Below, one piece after another: positions 27,262 to 35,430 of a stretch of DNA of 64,000 nucleotides. The notes under the pieces are model-generated. The model saw only the letters and a program-made list of their open reading frames with translations. It was not told the origin of the DNA and did not search any database. The position numbers and the translations under genes were made by a program. The stretch is from NCBI RefSeq assembly GCF_020564355.1, contig NZ_JAJCRR010000003.1:372001-436000 (forward strand). Direction: 5' to 3'. The stretch's first letter is position 1, and every line of letters begins with the position of its first letter. The DNA comes from Lachnospira pectinoschiza. GTDB taxonomy: Bacteria > Bacillota > Clostridia > Lachnospirales > Lachnospiraceae.

Positions 27262-27343
27262 TCTATACGAGAACATTAGAAAAACCTCTTGACAATTCAA
27301 TACAACACGGTATAGAATAATATCAATTTAATTATCTATACGA
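27262..27343. promoter_or_regulatory. Divergent control region of element 3 with TCTATACGA operators
   Basis: TTGACA (27289-27294) with TATAGAAT (27311-27318) is the probable xis-int promoter. TCTATACGA stands at 27262-27270 and 27335-27343, and its near inverse CGGTATAGA at 27308-27316 overlaps the -10 element. These are likely binding sites for the neighbouring XRE protein. The following 230 nt to xis contain no convincing gene. Confidence 0.6.
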
Positions 27344-27576
27344 TATGGTATTGAAAAATTACTAAATGAGCGGTACCAGAAATCTAACAGGCATTTGCCA
27401 AGACATTCATAGGAATCGAGCGAATGCAGACACTCCCCCAAGCGGACCGAGTACCTCGAGCAGGAGCGGGCGGTATTACAGGAGATTATCTCAGGTAAGG
27501 AGGCTGGTAGTGACATCAGCAGAACTGGTATGGAGAAACGCCAAAACAAATATTTAAAGGAAAGGTGGTGAAAGGC

Positions 27577-27762
27577 ATGAACGAAAAGTTTTTAGAAGTA
27601 GGAGATGTGATGCAGATTCTTGGAATTTCAAGATCAGCAGCATACAAGCTTATGAGACAAATTAACAGTGAACTTGAAAAGAAGGGTTACATTGTGATTC
27701 GTGGAAAAGTAAGCAGAAAGTATTTTGAAGAACGCATTTATGGTATGAGTGATGCAGGATAA
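27577..27762 (+). CDS. xis: Excisionase-like small HTH protein
   Basis: A 61-residue MerR-like HTH: D-V-M-Q-I-L-G-I-S-R-S-A-A-Y-K-L-M-R-Q-I-N with a beta-wing ending V-S-R-K-Y-F-E-E-R. It aligns residue by residue with the protein at 16922-17110 in its core. ATG 27577 has AAAGGTGG 8 nt upstream. It is a likely directionality factor for the adjacent integrase. Confidence 0.82.
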   Translation: MNEKFLEVGDVMQILGISRSAAYKLMRQINSELEKKGYIVIRGKVSRKYFEERIYGMSDAG

Positions 27763-27846
27763 GCAACAGGTAAGAAGATTGTGACAGGGGCAGGTGCAGA
27801 AGCGATACGGCTTAGGCATCTGCTTCTTTCATATGGAAAGAAGCAG

Positions 27847-29052
27847 ATGATGAATATGCCAGCTTATAAAGACAGTAAGACAGGCACCTGGTTTGTCAAA
27901 TTCTATTGTAAGGACTGGACTGGGGAAAATAAACAGATAAAGAAGAGAGGATTTGCAACAAAGAGGGAAGCACTTGATTATGAGCGTAATTACAAAATAC
28001 GGCAGGAGAATAATCTGGATATGACATTTGGAGAGTTCTGGAAGCTGTATACAGAGGATGTGAAAAATTATGTCAAACTCAACACATGGCTTACCAAAGA
28101 ACACATTGTGGATACAAAGATACTTCCATATTTTAAGAATCTTAAGATGAATGAGATTACACCGGGAGATGTACGCAAGTGGCAGAATGAGATAGTTGCA
28201 TTCCGTAATGAGAATGGGAAGAGTTATTCCCAGACTTACAAGAAGACAATGCACAACATTTTAAGTACGATATTCAATCATGCGTGCAGGTTTTATAATC
28301 TGAAATCAAATCCGGCAAGACAGGCCGGAAATATGGGCAGGGAAGAAAAGAAGGAAATGCTTTTCTGGACAACTGAGGAATATAAGAAGTTTTCAGAAGC
28401 GGTGATTGACAAGCCGGTTTCATTTTATGCATTTGAAATGCTGTACTGGACGGGAATGAGATTAGGTGAACTGCTTGCTCTTACAATGGAAGATTTTGAT
28501 TTTGAAAAGAACCCAGTCAGAATAAATAAATCGTATCAGCGGCTGCAGGGGCAGGATGTTATTACAACACCGAAAACACCTAAGAGCAACAGGGCAATTA
28601 AGCTGCCGAAGTTCCTTGCCGAAGAAATGCAGGAATATTTTGCAATGTTATATGACCAGACACCAACAGACAGGATTTTTCTGGTAACAAAGAGCTTTCT
28701 TCCTCATGAGATGGAGCGTGGTTGCAAATTATCCGGTGTGAAGAAAATCAGAATCCATGATCTAAGGCATTCGCACATTTCACATCTGATTGACCTCGGG
28801 TTTTCCGCAGTTGCAATAGCTGACAGGGTTGGTCATGAGAGTATTGATATCACATATCGTTATTCACATCTGTTTCCGTCAAAGCAGGTGGCAATGGCAG
28901 ACAGACTTGATGCTGTCAATGCAAGCTTTGAGGATTGTGAAGAGCAGGATGAAGATGTAGATATTATGGAGGCAGAGGAAACAGAACCTATGATTGATAT
29001 GGATGCGGCTGCGGAAAAGATTATAAGCATTGATAAGTACAAGGCAGTCTGA
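27847..29052 (+). CDS. int: Tyrosine integrase of element 3 (Tn916 Int-like)
   Basis: A tyrosine recombinase of about 401 residues with an arm-binding N-terminus (T-G-T-W-F-V-K-F, K-K-R-G-F-A-T-K-R-E-A). The catalytic residues stand in G-M-R-L-G-E-L, H-D-L-R-H-S-H, V-G-H-E-S and Y-R-Y-S-H-L-F. It is close to the integrase of element 1 but has a C-terminal acidic tail of about 40 residues (E-E-Q-D-E-D-V-D) that the other lacks. The start is uncertain among ATGs at 27847, 27850 and 27856. The sequence matching the other integrase begins at 27856; 27847 has the best-spaced GGAAAG. Target: the guaA 3' end. Confidence 0.94.
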   Translation: MMNMPAYKDSKTGTWFVKFYCKDWTGENKQIKKRGFATKREALDYERNYKIRQENNLDMTFGEFWKLYTEDVKNYVKLNTWLTKEHIVDTKILPYFKNLKMNEITPGDVRKWQNEIVAFRNENGKSYSQTYKKTMHNILSTIFNHACRFYNLKSNPARQAGNMGREEKKEMLFWTTEEYKKFSEAVIDKPVSFYAFEMLYWTGMRLGELLALTMEDFDFEKNPVRINKSYQRLQGQDVITTPKTPKSNRAIKLPKFLAEEMQEYFAMLYDQTPTDRIFLVTKSFLPHEMERGCKLSGVKKIRIHDLRHSHISHLIDLGFSAVAIADRVGHESIDITYRYSHLFPSKQVAMADRLDAVNASFEDCEEQDEDVDIMEAEETEPMIDMDAAAEKIISIDKYKAV

Positions 29053-29156
29053 TAATGCCTATGCAAAACATTATGAATCATGCTGGTACAAGTTTTGCAG
29101 GATATATGGATCAGGAATTAAAAGAATAGATTTTATATCGGAAGGAGCAGATTATT

Positions 29157-29498
29157 ATGAGCGAGAAAAGGCTGGATGCCAAGAACAGATGGAGAAATGT
29201 CGTGGTAGCATTTCGGATGTCACCGGAGGAAGCACAAGAGCTGAATGTGAAAGTTTAACTCAGCGGACTTTCAAAACAGGATTATATCATCCAATGTCTG
29301 CTGAAGCATGAAATCAGGGTTGTTGGTGGAATGAAGGTGGCAAAGAAAGTACGGGTTCATCTTGATACGATACTGGAAGAATTACAGACGTTAGATGAAG
29401 CAGACAGAGGTATAGATGTTGAAGAACTGCTGGTTTCATTAAAGCATGTGCTTGATATCCTGCAGAGTGATGAGAAAGGCGGTAATCGTTATGAGTAA
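29157..29498 (+). pseudogene. MobC-like gene interrupted by an in-frame stop
   Basis: Translation from ATG 29157 (GGAAGGAGC site) gives N-R-W-R-N-V-V-V-A-F-R-M-S-P-E-E, closely matching the protein at 18192-18527. It meets TAA at 29256-29258 after 33 codons. Reading continues in the same frame with L-S-G-L-S-K-Q-D-Y, again matching the homologue, to a stop at 29496-29498. One base change explains it: the homologue reads A-V-A-L-S-G-L-P-K across this place. A second, intact MobC is encoded at 30165-30527, which may make this copy dispensable. Confidence 0.85.
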
Positions 29499-29865
29499 GA
29501 CAACATTTGAAAAGCTTGGCATCCCATATGAAGAAAGAGATGGAATCTTCTATCCGGTTCTTGTCGCAGGAACAGAGAAGGCAGATATAGATGTAGGAAA
29601 GTATGGGCGTATGTGGATTAAATATATCAAGGAAGAATATCCAATGAGATATAAGAGTCTGGTGCGGTTCGGCGAGCTTGAAGAGAGAGCGAATGAAGTC
29701 AATGATACAGCATATGAGCTGCTCGATGATATTGAAGCTAAGTGGCTAAAAAAGCATAAGCCAAAGAATCCAAATTCCTTTACGGAACAGTTACAGCTAA
29801 GAACACAGACCAGGATGATGGCAGAGGAAATCGTTATTATGGATGTGGTGATGCAGTTTCATTAG
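29491..29865 (+). CDS. tnpV: TnpV family protein
   Basis: This 124-residue protein starts M-S-K-T-T-F-E-K-L-G with body K-Y-G-R-M-W-I-K-Y-I-K-E-E, corresponding to the TnpV-like protein at 21193-21570. Function unknown. It starts inside the end of the broken mobC-like frame (ATG 29491), with GAAAGGCGG upstream. Conservation in both elements next to mobilization genes suggests a role in transfer or element maintenance. Confidence 0.78.
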   Translation: MSKTTFEKLGIPYEERDGIFYPVLVAGTEKADIDVGKYGRMWIKYIKEEYPMRYKSLVRFGELEERANEVNDTAYELLDDIEAKWLKKHKPKNPNSFTEQLQLRTQTRMMAEEIVIMDVVMQFH

Positions 29866-30100
29866 TGTGGGGGCAAAAAGTGCCGCCAAAACATGAAAAT
29901 GGGGGCAAAAAGCGCCACCATATCAGTAATTGTGGTGGAATATTAACCACCACATATCATATACAGGGTGCAGGTGCTCCTGCCAAGACGAAAAATTATG
30001 TAAACGCTGATGGCGTTTATATTTTTTCGGGAAAAGGTCCGACCTTTTCCGCATCTTGCAAAACCAGTGAACACTACTTTTAGAAAGGATGAAAAAAGCA
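29866..30100. other. Candidate oriT region of element 3
   Basis: No gene is seen. The region holds a direct repeat, TGGGGGCAAAAAG followed by TGCCGCCA or CGCCACCA, at 29868 and 29902. It also holds the hairpins GTGGTGG / CCACCAC (29932-29954), AAACGC / GCGTTT (30002-30018) and GGAAAAGGT / ACCTTTTCC (30031-30050). It lies directly upstream of mobC and the relaxase gene, where a transfer origin is expected. Confidence 0.5.
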
Positions 30101-30196
30101 ATGGTACAGATAAAAAGAGATTGGTTTGATACAGCATTAGAAAACTACGAAAGGGGAGAAACGTATGGCAGATGGAAAGCGAAGATACAAGTCTGA
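30101..30196 (+). CDS. Possible 31-residue small protein overlapping mobC
   Basis: A frame starting ATG 30101 after GAAAGGATG encodes 31 residues with W-F-D-T-A-L-E-N-Y-E-R-G and ends inside mobC, overlapping it by 32 nt. It may couple translation to mobC rather than make a functional protein. No relatives are known to me. Confidence 0.3.
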   Translation: MVQIKRDWFDTALENYERGETYGRWKAKIQV

Positions 30197-30527
30197 CAGG
30201 AAAGATCATAAGGTATCTGTGAAGCTGTCGGAGAAAGATATGGATATTCTAAAAGCGGCACTTAACCGGACGGGAATGACAGCAAGTGCCTATATAAGAG
30301 AATTGATCCGGACGGGCGGCAACATAGATACAAGTTATCCTGAGGACAGGGCAAAAGCAATCCGTATCATAGCAGGTATTGCAAATAATATTAATCAGAC
30401 GGTAAAGCTTGGCAATTCACAGGGGAGATTGTATTACAGCGATATTGATAAATTGCAGAACAGTCTGGATGATGTAAAGAAAACATTCGGGGAGGTGCTG
30501 GAAGTATGGCGATTACAAAGATCTTAA
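30165..30527 (+). CDS. mobC: MobC family mobilization protein
   Basis: This 120-residue protein has an N-terminal ribbon-helix-helix region (K-V-S-V-K-L-S-E-K-D-M-D-I-L-K-A-A) and G-M-T-A-S-A-Y-I-R-E-L-I. The MobC hallmark I-A-N-N-I-N-Q follows at about residue 77. It binds oriT and assists the relaxase. The ribosome site is GGGGAGAAACG. It overlaps the relaxase gene by 22 nt, so the two are translated together. Confidence 0.88.
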   Translation: MADGKRRYKSDRKDHKVSVKLSEKDMDILKAALNRTGMTASAYIRELIRTGGNIDTSYPEDRAKAIRIIAGIANNINQTVKLGNSQGRLYYSDIDKLQNSLDDVKKTFGEVLEVWRLQRS

Positions 30528-32263
30528 ATATACAGGAGTCAGATGGCAGAAATCCGGCATCACACCTGAAGAATGCTTTGGAATATATACAGAATCCGGA
30601 TAAGACAGAAGAATGTGTACTGGTGGGCAGTATTAACTGCCTGCCGGATACGGCATTTGAGCAGATGGAGGAAACGAAGAATATATTTCATAAGACAGGT
30701 AAAAGGCAGGGCTATCATGTGATCATATCATTTTCACCGGAAGAAAAAGTGACGGCAGAACAGGCAATGTATGTGCTGGAGCACTTTGCAAAGGATGTGC
30801 TTGGTAATGATTATGAGGCGGTGTATGCAGTTCATACTGACAGGGAACATATGCATGGGCATCTGATCTGGAATAGTGTGAGTATGACAACCGGCAAGAA
30901 GTATAATTCACCTAAAGGCAACTGGAAGAATCATCTGCAGCCGATTACAAATAAATATTGTGATGAACTTGGACTTTCCATTATGCCGGCAGAGTACAGC
31001 AGGAATCCAAAAAATATCAGCAGGGATAAGTGGGAAAAGGAAATGTCAATGAAAGAGATAATTCTAAGGGATGCCAAGATGTGTGCATATGCAGCCGGGA
31101 ATGTGGAGCATTTTAAATATATGATGAAAAGACTTGGATATGTATTTAAGAAAGACGCATGGATGGAGGTGCAGGCACCGGGATTTCGGTATTATCATAA
31201 ACTGGCAAAGCTGGACGAGATGTTTTCAGAAGATATGTTACGGCATTATGTGGATATGCCTTGGATGGCAAAGCCTTACTTTTATTCGTCGGATATCAGG
31301 AGACTACACAGGGCGAAGCTGTCACCATTCCAGAAGAAGTTTTATGCAAAGCTATACAGATTAAGGGTTGTAGAACAGAAGCGTTTTGTAGTTTGTGGAG
31401 CAAAGTATGCAGAGGATTTGAAGCGGTTTCATCAGTTACAGGATGAATATCTGCTGCTTGTGAATAATGACATCAAAAGTATTGTGGAGCTTATGGATTT
31501 CATAAGTGAGAAAGAAGATAGGATTCAGCAGATTGAGGACAGGCAGAAGGAGATATACAGAGAAAGTTCTAGTCGGAAACGCATTATAAAGAATGAAGAG
31601 CAGTACCGGGAATATCAGATATGGCACATGGAAGTGCAGGAAGAACTGGATGAGCTGAAGCAGGAGAAGAGAAATGTTAAGAGGCAGATACAGCTTGCTG
31701 ATGACATTATAAAAGAAGATTTGTATACGGCTTATTATGCGGTGTCGGGGAATGAGGAGATTGTTGTTGACAGGGATGTTGAGATACCGGGGATGGATGA
31801 AGAGACTGAGGTTGAGAAAGCAACGGCAGTAGTTGTTGAGCATGATGCAAATGTTGATGTGATGAATCCTAACAATAAGCAGAATGAAATAGGCAGACTG
31901 AGAGAGCAAGCTGATAGTGCGAGAAAACAACAGACTGATTTAGATGGCATAGGAAAACCAGAGATTCATAATTCGTCTGATGTGAATGTGACAAGAATGG
32001 ACGAAAGTATAACTGATGTAACAGATAAAAGTGAATTTGTTGGAACTAGAGAAACTGAATCTGTGGATAAAACAGACTGGATTGTCAGGAGAATATCAGA
32101 GTTTGGTGGTTATGAGAATGTCAGTGATTCTGTTAAGGCTGATATATTCGGATTTGATATTGCTGATGTAAGTGGAAGCATAAGGTTGTTCTCGGATGTG
32201 ATGAAAAGGCTGGGGATAAAACTGGATGGAGATGGGCTTTATGAGGAGTTTCAGAGGATTTAA
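30506..32263 (+). CDS. Relaxase/mobilization nuclease (MobA/VirD2 type)
   Basis: A 585-residue relaxase. The N-terminal domain has the MOBP-type sequence A-L-E-Y-I-Q-N-P-D-K-T and the metal site H-T-D-R-E-H-M-H-G-H-L (H-x-D-x2-H-x-H, about residue 110). Residues about 270-410 form basic and coiled-coil segments; the tail is acidic and of unknown role. It nicks oriT and starts transfer, depending on a helper conjugative system because none is encoded here. The relaxase differs in family from the MobV of element 1, although the integrases are related, showing module exchange. Confidence 0.92.
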   Translation: MAITKILNIQESDGRNPASHLKNALEYIQNPDKTEECVLVGSINCLPDTAFEQMEETKNIFHKTGKRQGYHVIISFSPEEKVTAEQAMYVLEHFAKDVLGNDYEAVYAVHTDREHMHGHLIWNSVSMTTGKKYNSPKGNWKNHLQPITNKYCDELGLSIMPAEYSRNPKNISRDKWEKEMSMKEIILRDAKMCAYAAGNVEHFKYMMKRLGYVFKKDAWMEVQAPGFRYYHKLAKLDEMFSEDMLRHYVDMPWMAKPYFYSSDIRRLHRAKLSPFQKKFYAKLYRLRVVEQKRFVVCGAKYAEDLKRFHQLQDEYLLLVNNDIKSIVELMDFISEKEDRIQQIEDRQKEIYRESSSRKRIIKNEEQYREYQIWHMEVQEELDELKQEKRNVKRQIQLADDIIKEDLYTAYYAVSGNEEIVVDRDVEIPGMDEETEVEKATAVVVEHDANVDVMNPNNKQNEIGRLREQADSARKQQTDLDGIGKPEIHNSSDVNVTRMDESITDVTDKSEFVGTRETESVDKTDWIVRRISEFGGYENVSDSVKADIFGFDIADVSGSIRLFSDVMKRLGIKLDGDGLYEEFQRI

Positions 32264-32325
32264 GATGAGAGTGTTGGTAGAGATACTAATAATGAAAAAG
32301 TAGAAGACAAGATGTGGAATAGGGG

Positions 32326-32352
32326 CAGAGGAAGATGATTCCTCTGTTTATT
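32326..32352 (+). terminator. Terminator between the mobilization and restriction modules
   Basis: CAGAGGAA / TTCCTCTG (32326-32333, 32339-32346) has a 5-nt loop and is followed by TTTATT. It separates the relaxase transcript from the defence run. Confidence 0.7.
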
Positions 32353-32411
32353 CTATAAATATGGGTTAGATATAGACAGATGTATAACAGATTGAAAAAA
32401 TCAATTTCAAA

Positions 32412-32440
32412 TTGTAATAAATTGGATTCGATGATATAAT
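32412..32440 (+). promoter_or_regulatory. Promoter of the restriction/defence run
   Basis: TTGTAA (32412-32417) and TATAAT (32435-32440) have 17-bp spacing, 45 nt before the small HTH gene. It is the only clear promoter before the continuous plus-strand run from 32486 to 48557. Confidence 0.7.
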
Positions 32441-32485
32441 GAAAAAGAAATGATAAATAGTTGTAATGATACGAAAGGGATAATA

Positions 32486-32707
32486 ATGGCAATCAGATAC
32501 AACAGATTATGGAAAAAATTAATAGATGAAAATATGATGAAGATAGACCTTAGAGAAAAGGCTGGAATTACCACAAATGCTTTGGCTAAATTAGGAAAGA
32601 ATGAGCATGTAAATACACAGGTTCTGGAAAAAATATGTAATGTATTGCATTGCAATATACAGGATATTATGGAATTTGTTCCAGACGAGGAAAGGGAAGA
32701 ACAGTAA
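32486..32707 (+). CDS. Small Cro/CI-type HTH regulator (controller-like)
   Basis: A 73-residue protein consisting of one HTH: L-W-K-K-L-I-D-E-N-M-M-K-I-D-L-R-E-K-A-G-I with T-N-A-L-A-K-L-G-K and I-C-N-V-L-H-C-N-I-Q-D-I. Size and position directly before hsdM fit a controller (C) protein that times methylase and nuclease expression. ATG 32486 is preferred over 32450 because of the GAAAGGGAT ribosome site. Its stop lies 1 nt before the hsdM start. Confidence 0.85.
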   Translation: MAIRYNRLWKKLIDENMMKIDLREKAGITTNALAKLGKNEHVNTQVLEKICNVLHCNIQDIMEFVPDEEREEQ

Positions 32708-32708
32708 T

Positions 32709-34316
32709 ATGGCTAAGAAGAAAACAACTGAAAAGGCATTGAACATAGATAACATTTTATTTAATTGTAGAGATTATTTACGTGCGGCACGTAATTCCGG
32801 CTCATTCTTTGAAAAAAGAGATATGATGCTTACGCTAGTGTTTTTGAGGTTTATCGGCGAAAAGTATGAGGATGGAATTGAAAATCTAAAACAAACACTT
32901 AAAGAGCAGGGATTAGATCCGGAAGATGAGAACATTAGAGCAGCATTCTTTGATGATGCTACTTTTGCAGATGGTACATATAATTTACCACCAGAAGCAA
33001 GATGGTCGACTATTATCAGTACACCGGCACCACAGCTTAATGTTGCACTAGATACAGCTTTGCAAAGGCTTGAGGAAGAAGATCCACAGTTGAAAGGCTG
33101 TTTTGTTAAAGGAACATTTACAGCACGCAATTTAGCAGCTAATGATATAAAGAAAATTGTTGATGAAGTGAACAAAATCAGTCATAAGACATTTGGAGAG
33201 GAAAAAGACCTTATTGGTCGTGTATACGAATACTTTCTTAAGGAGTTCGCAGTAAATGCTACAAAGGAGGAAGGAGAATTTTATACACCTCATGACGTAG
33301 TTCAACTTATTGCAACGATGATTGAGCCTTATGATGGCACCTTATATGATCCTTGCTGTGGTTCGGGAGGAATGTTTATTCAGAGTGCTGAACTTGTAAA
33401 GTCAAAGCAGGGAAACTTAAATGGTATCAATGTATATGGTCAGGAAAAAGAACCGGCTACATATCGCCTTGCAAAAATGAATTTGGCTTTGCGTGGAATT
33501 AGACATAATCTAGGAGAAGAAGCAGATTCATCATTTACACATGATTTACACAAGGGGTTGCACTTTAACTATATTATGGCAAATCCCCCTTTTAATCTGA
33601 AGGGCTGGTATAATGACAATTTGAAAAATGACGGTCGATGGTCTGACTATCAAACGCCACCTGAAAGCAACGCAAATTATGCATGGATTTTGCATATACT
33701 TTCACATTTGAAGAAAACTGATGGAGTAGCAGGATTCCTTCTTGCGAATGGTGCATTGAATGATAGCGATACATTGGAAATACGTAAGGAACTGATTCAG
33801 AATGATAAAATTGAGGCTATCGTTGTTCTGCCAAGAGAATTGTTTATTACTACAGATATCAGTGTTACTCTGTGGATTCTGAATCAGAATAAAAAAGGCG
33901 GAAAATATCATGGAAGAAATCTCCGAAACCGCGAGCATGAGATGCTCTTTATGGATTTACGCCAATGGACAGAAAATGCTGTTAAGGGTGAGAGCAAAAA
34001 GAAAGTTCGGTTGGATACAGAACAAATTGAGAAGGCAGCAGATATTTATCACACATGGCAATGTGAGGGAACTGATGGAGCAGACTATGAGATGCCAGAA
34101 CTTTACCGTAGTGTGTGCATTAATGAAATAGAAAATAAAGGCTGGGCTCTCACACCAAGCAAATATATTGAGTTTATTGACCATGATTTAGATATTGATT
34201 ATGAAAAGGAAATGGTTCGTATTCAATCTGAAATGAAAGATATATTAAAGCAGGAAAAGAAATCCCAGCAGATGCTGGAAGCGGCATTTAGGGGGATTGG
34301 TTATGGGATTGATTAA
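32709..34316 (+). CDS. hsdM: Type I restriction-modification system DNA methyltransferase
   Basis: A 535-residue N6-adenine methyltransferase. The N-terminal HsdM helical domain (1-140) is followed by SAM motif I D-P-C-C-G-S-G-G-M-F (about residue 215) and catalytic motif IV M-A-N-P-P-F-N-L (about 290). It methylates the adenines chosen by HsdS and, with HsdR, forms the restriction complex. The start follows the GGAAGAACAG site and immediately succeeds the HTH gene. It overlaps hsdS by 14 nt. All motifs are intact, so the system appears functional. Confidence 0.96.
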   Translation: MAKKKTTEKALNIDNILFNCRDYLRAARNSGSFFEKRDMMLTLVFLRFIGEKYEDGIENLKQTLKEQGLDPEDENIRAAFFDDATFADGTYNLPPEARWSTIISTPAPQLNVALDTALQRLEEEDPQLKGCFVKGTFTARNLAANDIKKIVDEVNKISHKTFGEEKDLIGRVYEYFLKEFAVNATKEEGEFYTPHDVVQLIATMIEPYDGTLYDPCCGSGGMFIQSAELVKSKQGNLNGINVYGQEKEPATYRLAKMNLALRGIRHNLGEEADSSFTHDLHKGLHFNYIMANPPFNLKGWYNDNLKNDGRWSDYQTPPESNANYAWILHILSHLKKTDGVAGFLLANGALNDSDTLEIRKELIQNDKIEAIVVLPRELFITTDISVTLWILNQNKKGGKYHGRNLRNREHEMLFMDLRQWTENAVKGESKKKVRLDTEQIEKAADIYHTWQCEGTDGADYEMPELYRSVCINEIENKGWALTPSKYIEFIDHDLDIDYEKEMVRIQSEMKDILKQEKKSQQMLEAAFRGIGYGID

Positions 34317-35427
34317 TATTAGATTGGGAGATTACATTGAACGCTCCACGATAAACAACAAAGACTTAAAGTATGGGGTTGATTTGATAGTTGGTGTAAA
34401 TAGTCAAGGTGTTTTTGCAACTCCTAAAGGGAATACAGATGGAGTAGATTTAAAACCTTATAAAATTGTCGAAAATGGAGCTTTTGTGTACAACCCAACT
34501 CGACTTGAATTAGGTTCAATTGCCTACCGTACTGAGGGATTATGTATAGTATCTCATTTATATATGGTTTTTTATCTGACGGATGAGGGAAAGAAAATCA
34601 TTGATCCAATGTGGTTATATATTTATTTTAGGCGTTCAGAATTTTGCAGAGAAGTGACTTTTAGAAATTTTGGAAGTCAAAGACCAGAATTCAATTTTAA
34701 TGATATGAGTGACATAGTTATTCCACTACCGGATATTGAAATACAGAAAAAATATGTAGATGTTTATAATGCTATGCTCGAAAATCAAAAAAGCTATGAA
34801 CGAGGACTGGATGATTTAAAACTTGTTTGTGATGCGTATATTGAGGATTTAAGGAGACAAATGCCTTGTGAGGCTATTGGTCCATATGTTGAAGAAAGAA
34901 ATGAAAAGAACATTGATAATGCTATTGATTTATTTCAAGGTGTAAATGTTGATCATGTGTTTACAGAGCCTAAACGTGTTGCTGAAGATTCTGAAAATGG
35001 CAGTGTTGTAAGAACAGGACAATTTGCTTTTAATAAAGTAATGAAGGCACATAATACAAAATTACCAATTGCACTACGTGAAGGACCAGATTGTGTTGTT
35101 TCTAATTCTTATCAGGTGTTTGAAGTTACTAATACTAGCAAGTTATTGTCAAAATATCTTTTGTTATGGCTTAATCGTGATGAAACTCAAAGATATGCTG
35201 GATTTATTTCATTCGGAACGACGAGAGATATTTTTACCTTTAAAGATATGAAAGAAATATCTATTCCTATACCAGAAATTAAGATTCAACAATGCATAGT
35301 AGACATATTTTCATGTTATCAAGCTAGGTGTGACATCAATGAACAACTCAAAGCACAGATAAAAGATGTCTGTCCTATTCTTATCAAAGGTTCTATAGAA
35401 GAGGTGACAAAAGCAAAGGAGGCATAG
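34303..35427 (+). CDS. hsdS: Type I restriction system specificity subunit
   Basis: A 374-residue specificity subunit with two target-recognition domains, each followed by a conserved helix region (I-P-L-P-D-I-E-I-Q-K-K-Y and I-P-I-P-E-I-K-I-Q-Q-C). The two copies of I-P-x-P-x-I-x-I-Q mark the usual HsdS repeat architecture and suggest a bipartite recognition site. ATG 34303 is chosen over TTG 34297. No inverted-repeat partner HsdS gene for phase variation is visible nearby. The recognition sequence cannot be inferred. Confidence 0.93.
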   Translation: MGLINIRLGDYIERSTINNKDLKYGVDLIVGVNSQGVFATPKGNTDGVDLKPYKIVENGAFVYNPTRLELGSIAYRTEGLCIVSHLYMVFYLTDEGKKIIDPMWLYIYFRRSEFCREVTFRNFGSQRPEFNFNDMSDIVIPLPDIEIQKKYVDVYNAMLENQKSYERGLDDLKLVCDAYIEDLRRQMPCEAIGPYVEERNEKNIDNAIDLFQGVNVDHVFTEPKRVAEDSENGSVVRTGQFAFNKVMKAHNTKLPIALREGPDCVVSNSYQVFEVTNTSKLLSKYLLLWLNRDETQRYAGFISFGTTRDIFTFKDMKEISIPIPEIKIQQCIVDIFSCYQARCDINEQLKAQIKDVCPILIKGSIEEVTKAKEA

Positions 35428-35430
35428 TCT

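Noticed and set aside
27366..27560. Possible small protein in the leader of xis in element 3
   Set aside because: The frames there have no good ribosome site and no similarity to known mobile-element proteins; composition looks non-coding.
29055..29129. 24-codon frame after int of element 3
   Set aside because: There is no proper ribosome site and it has no counterpart in element 1.
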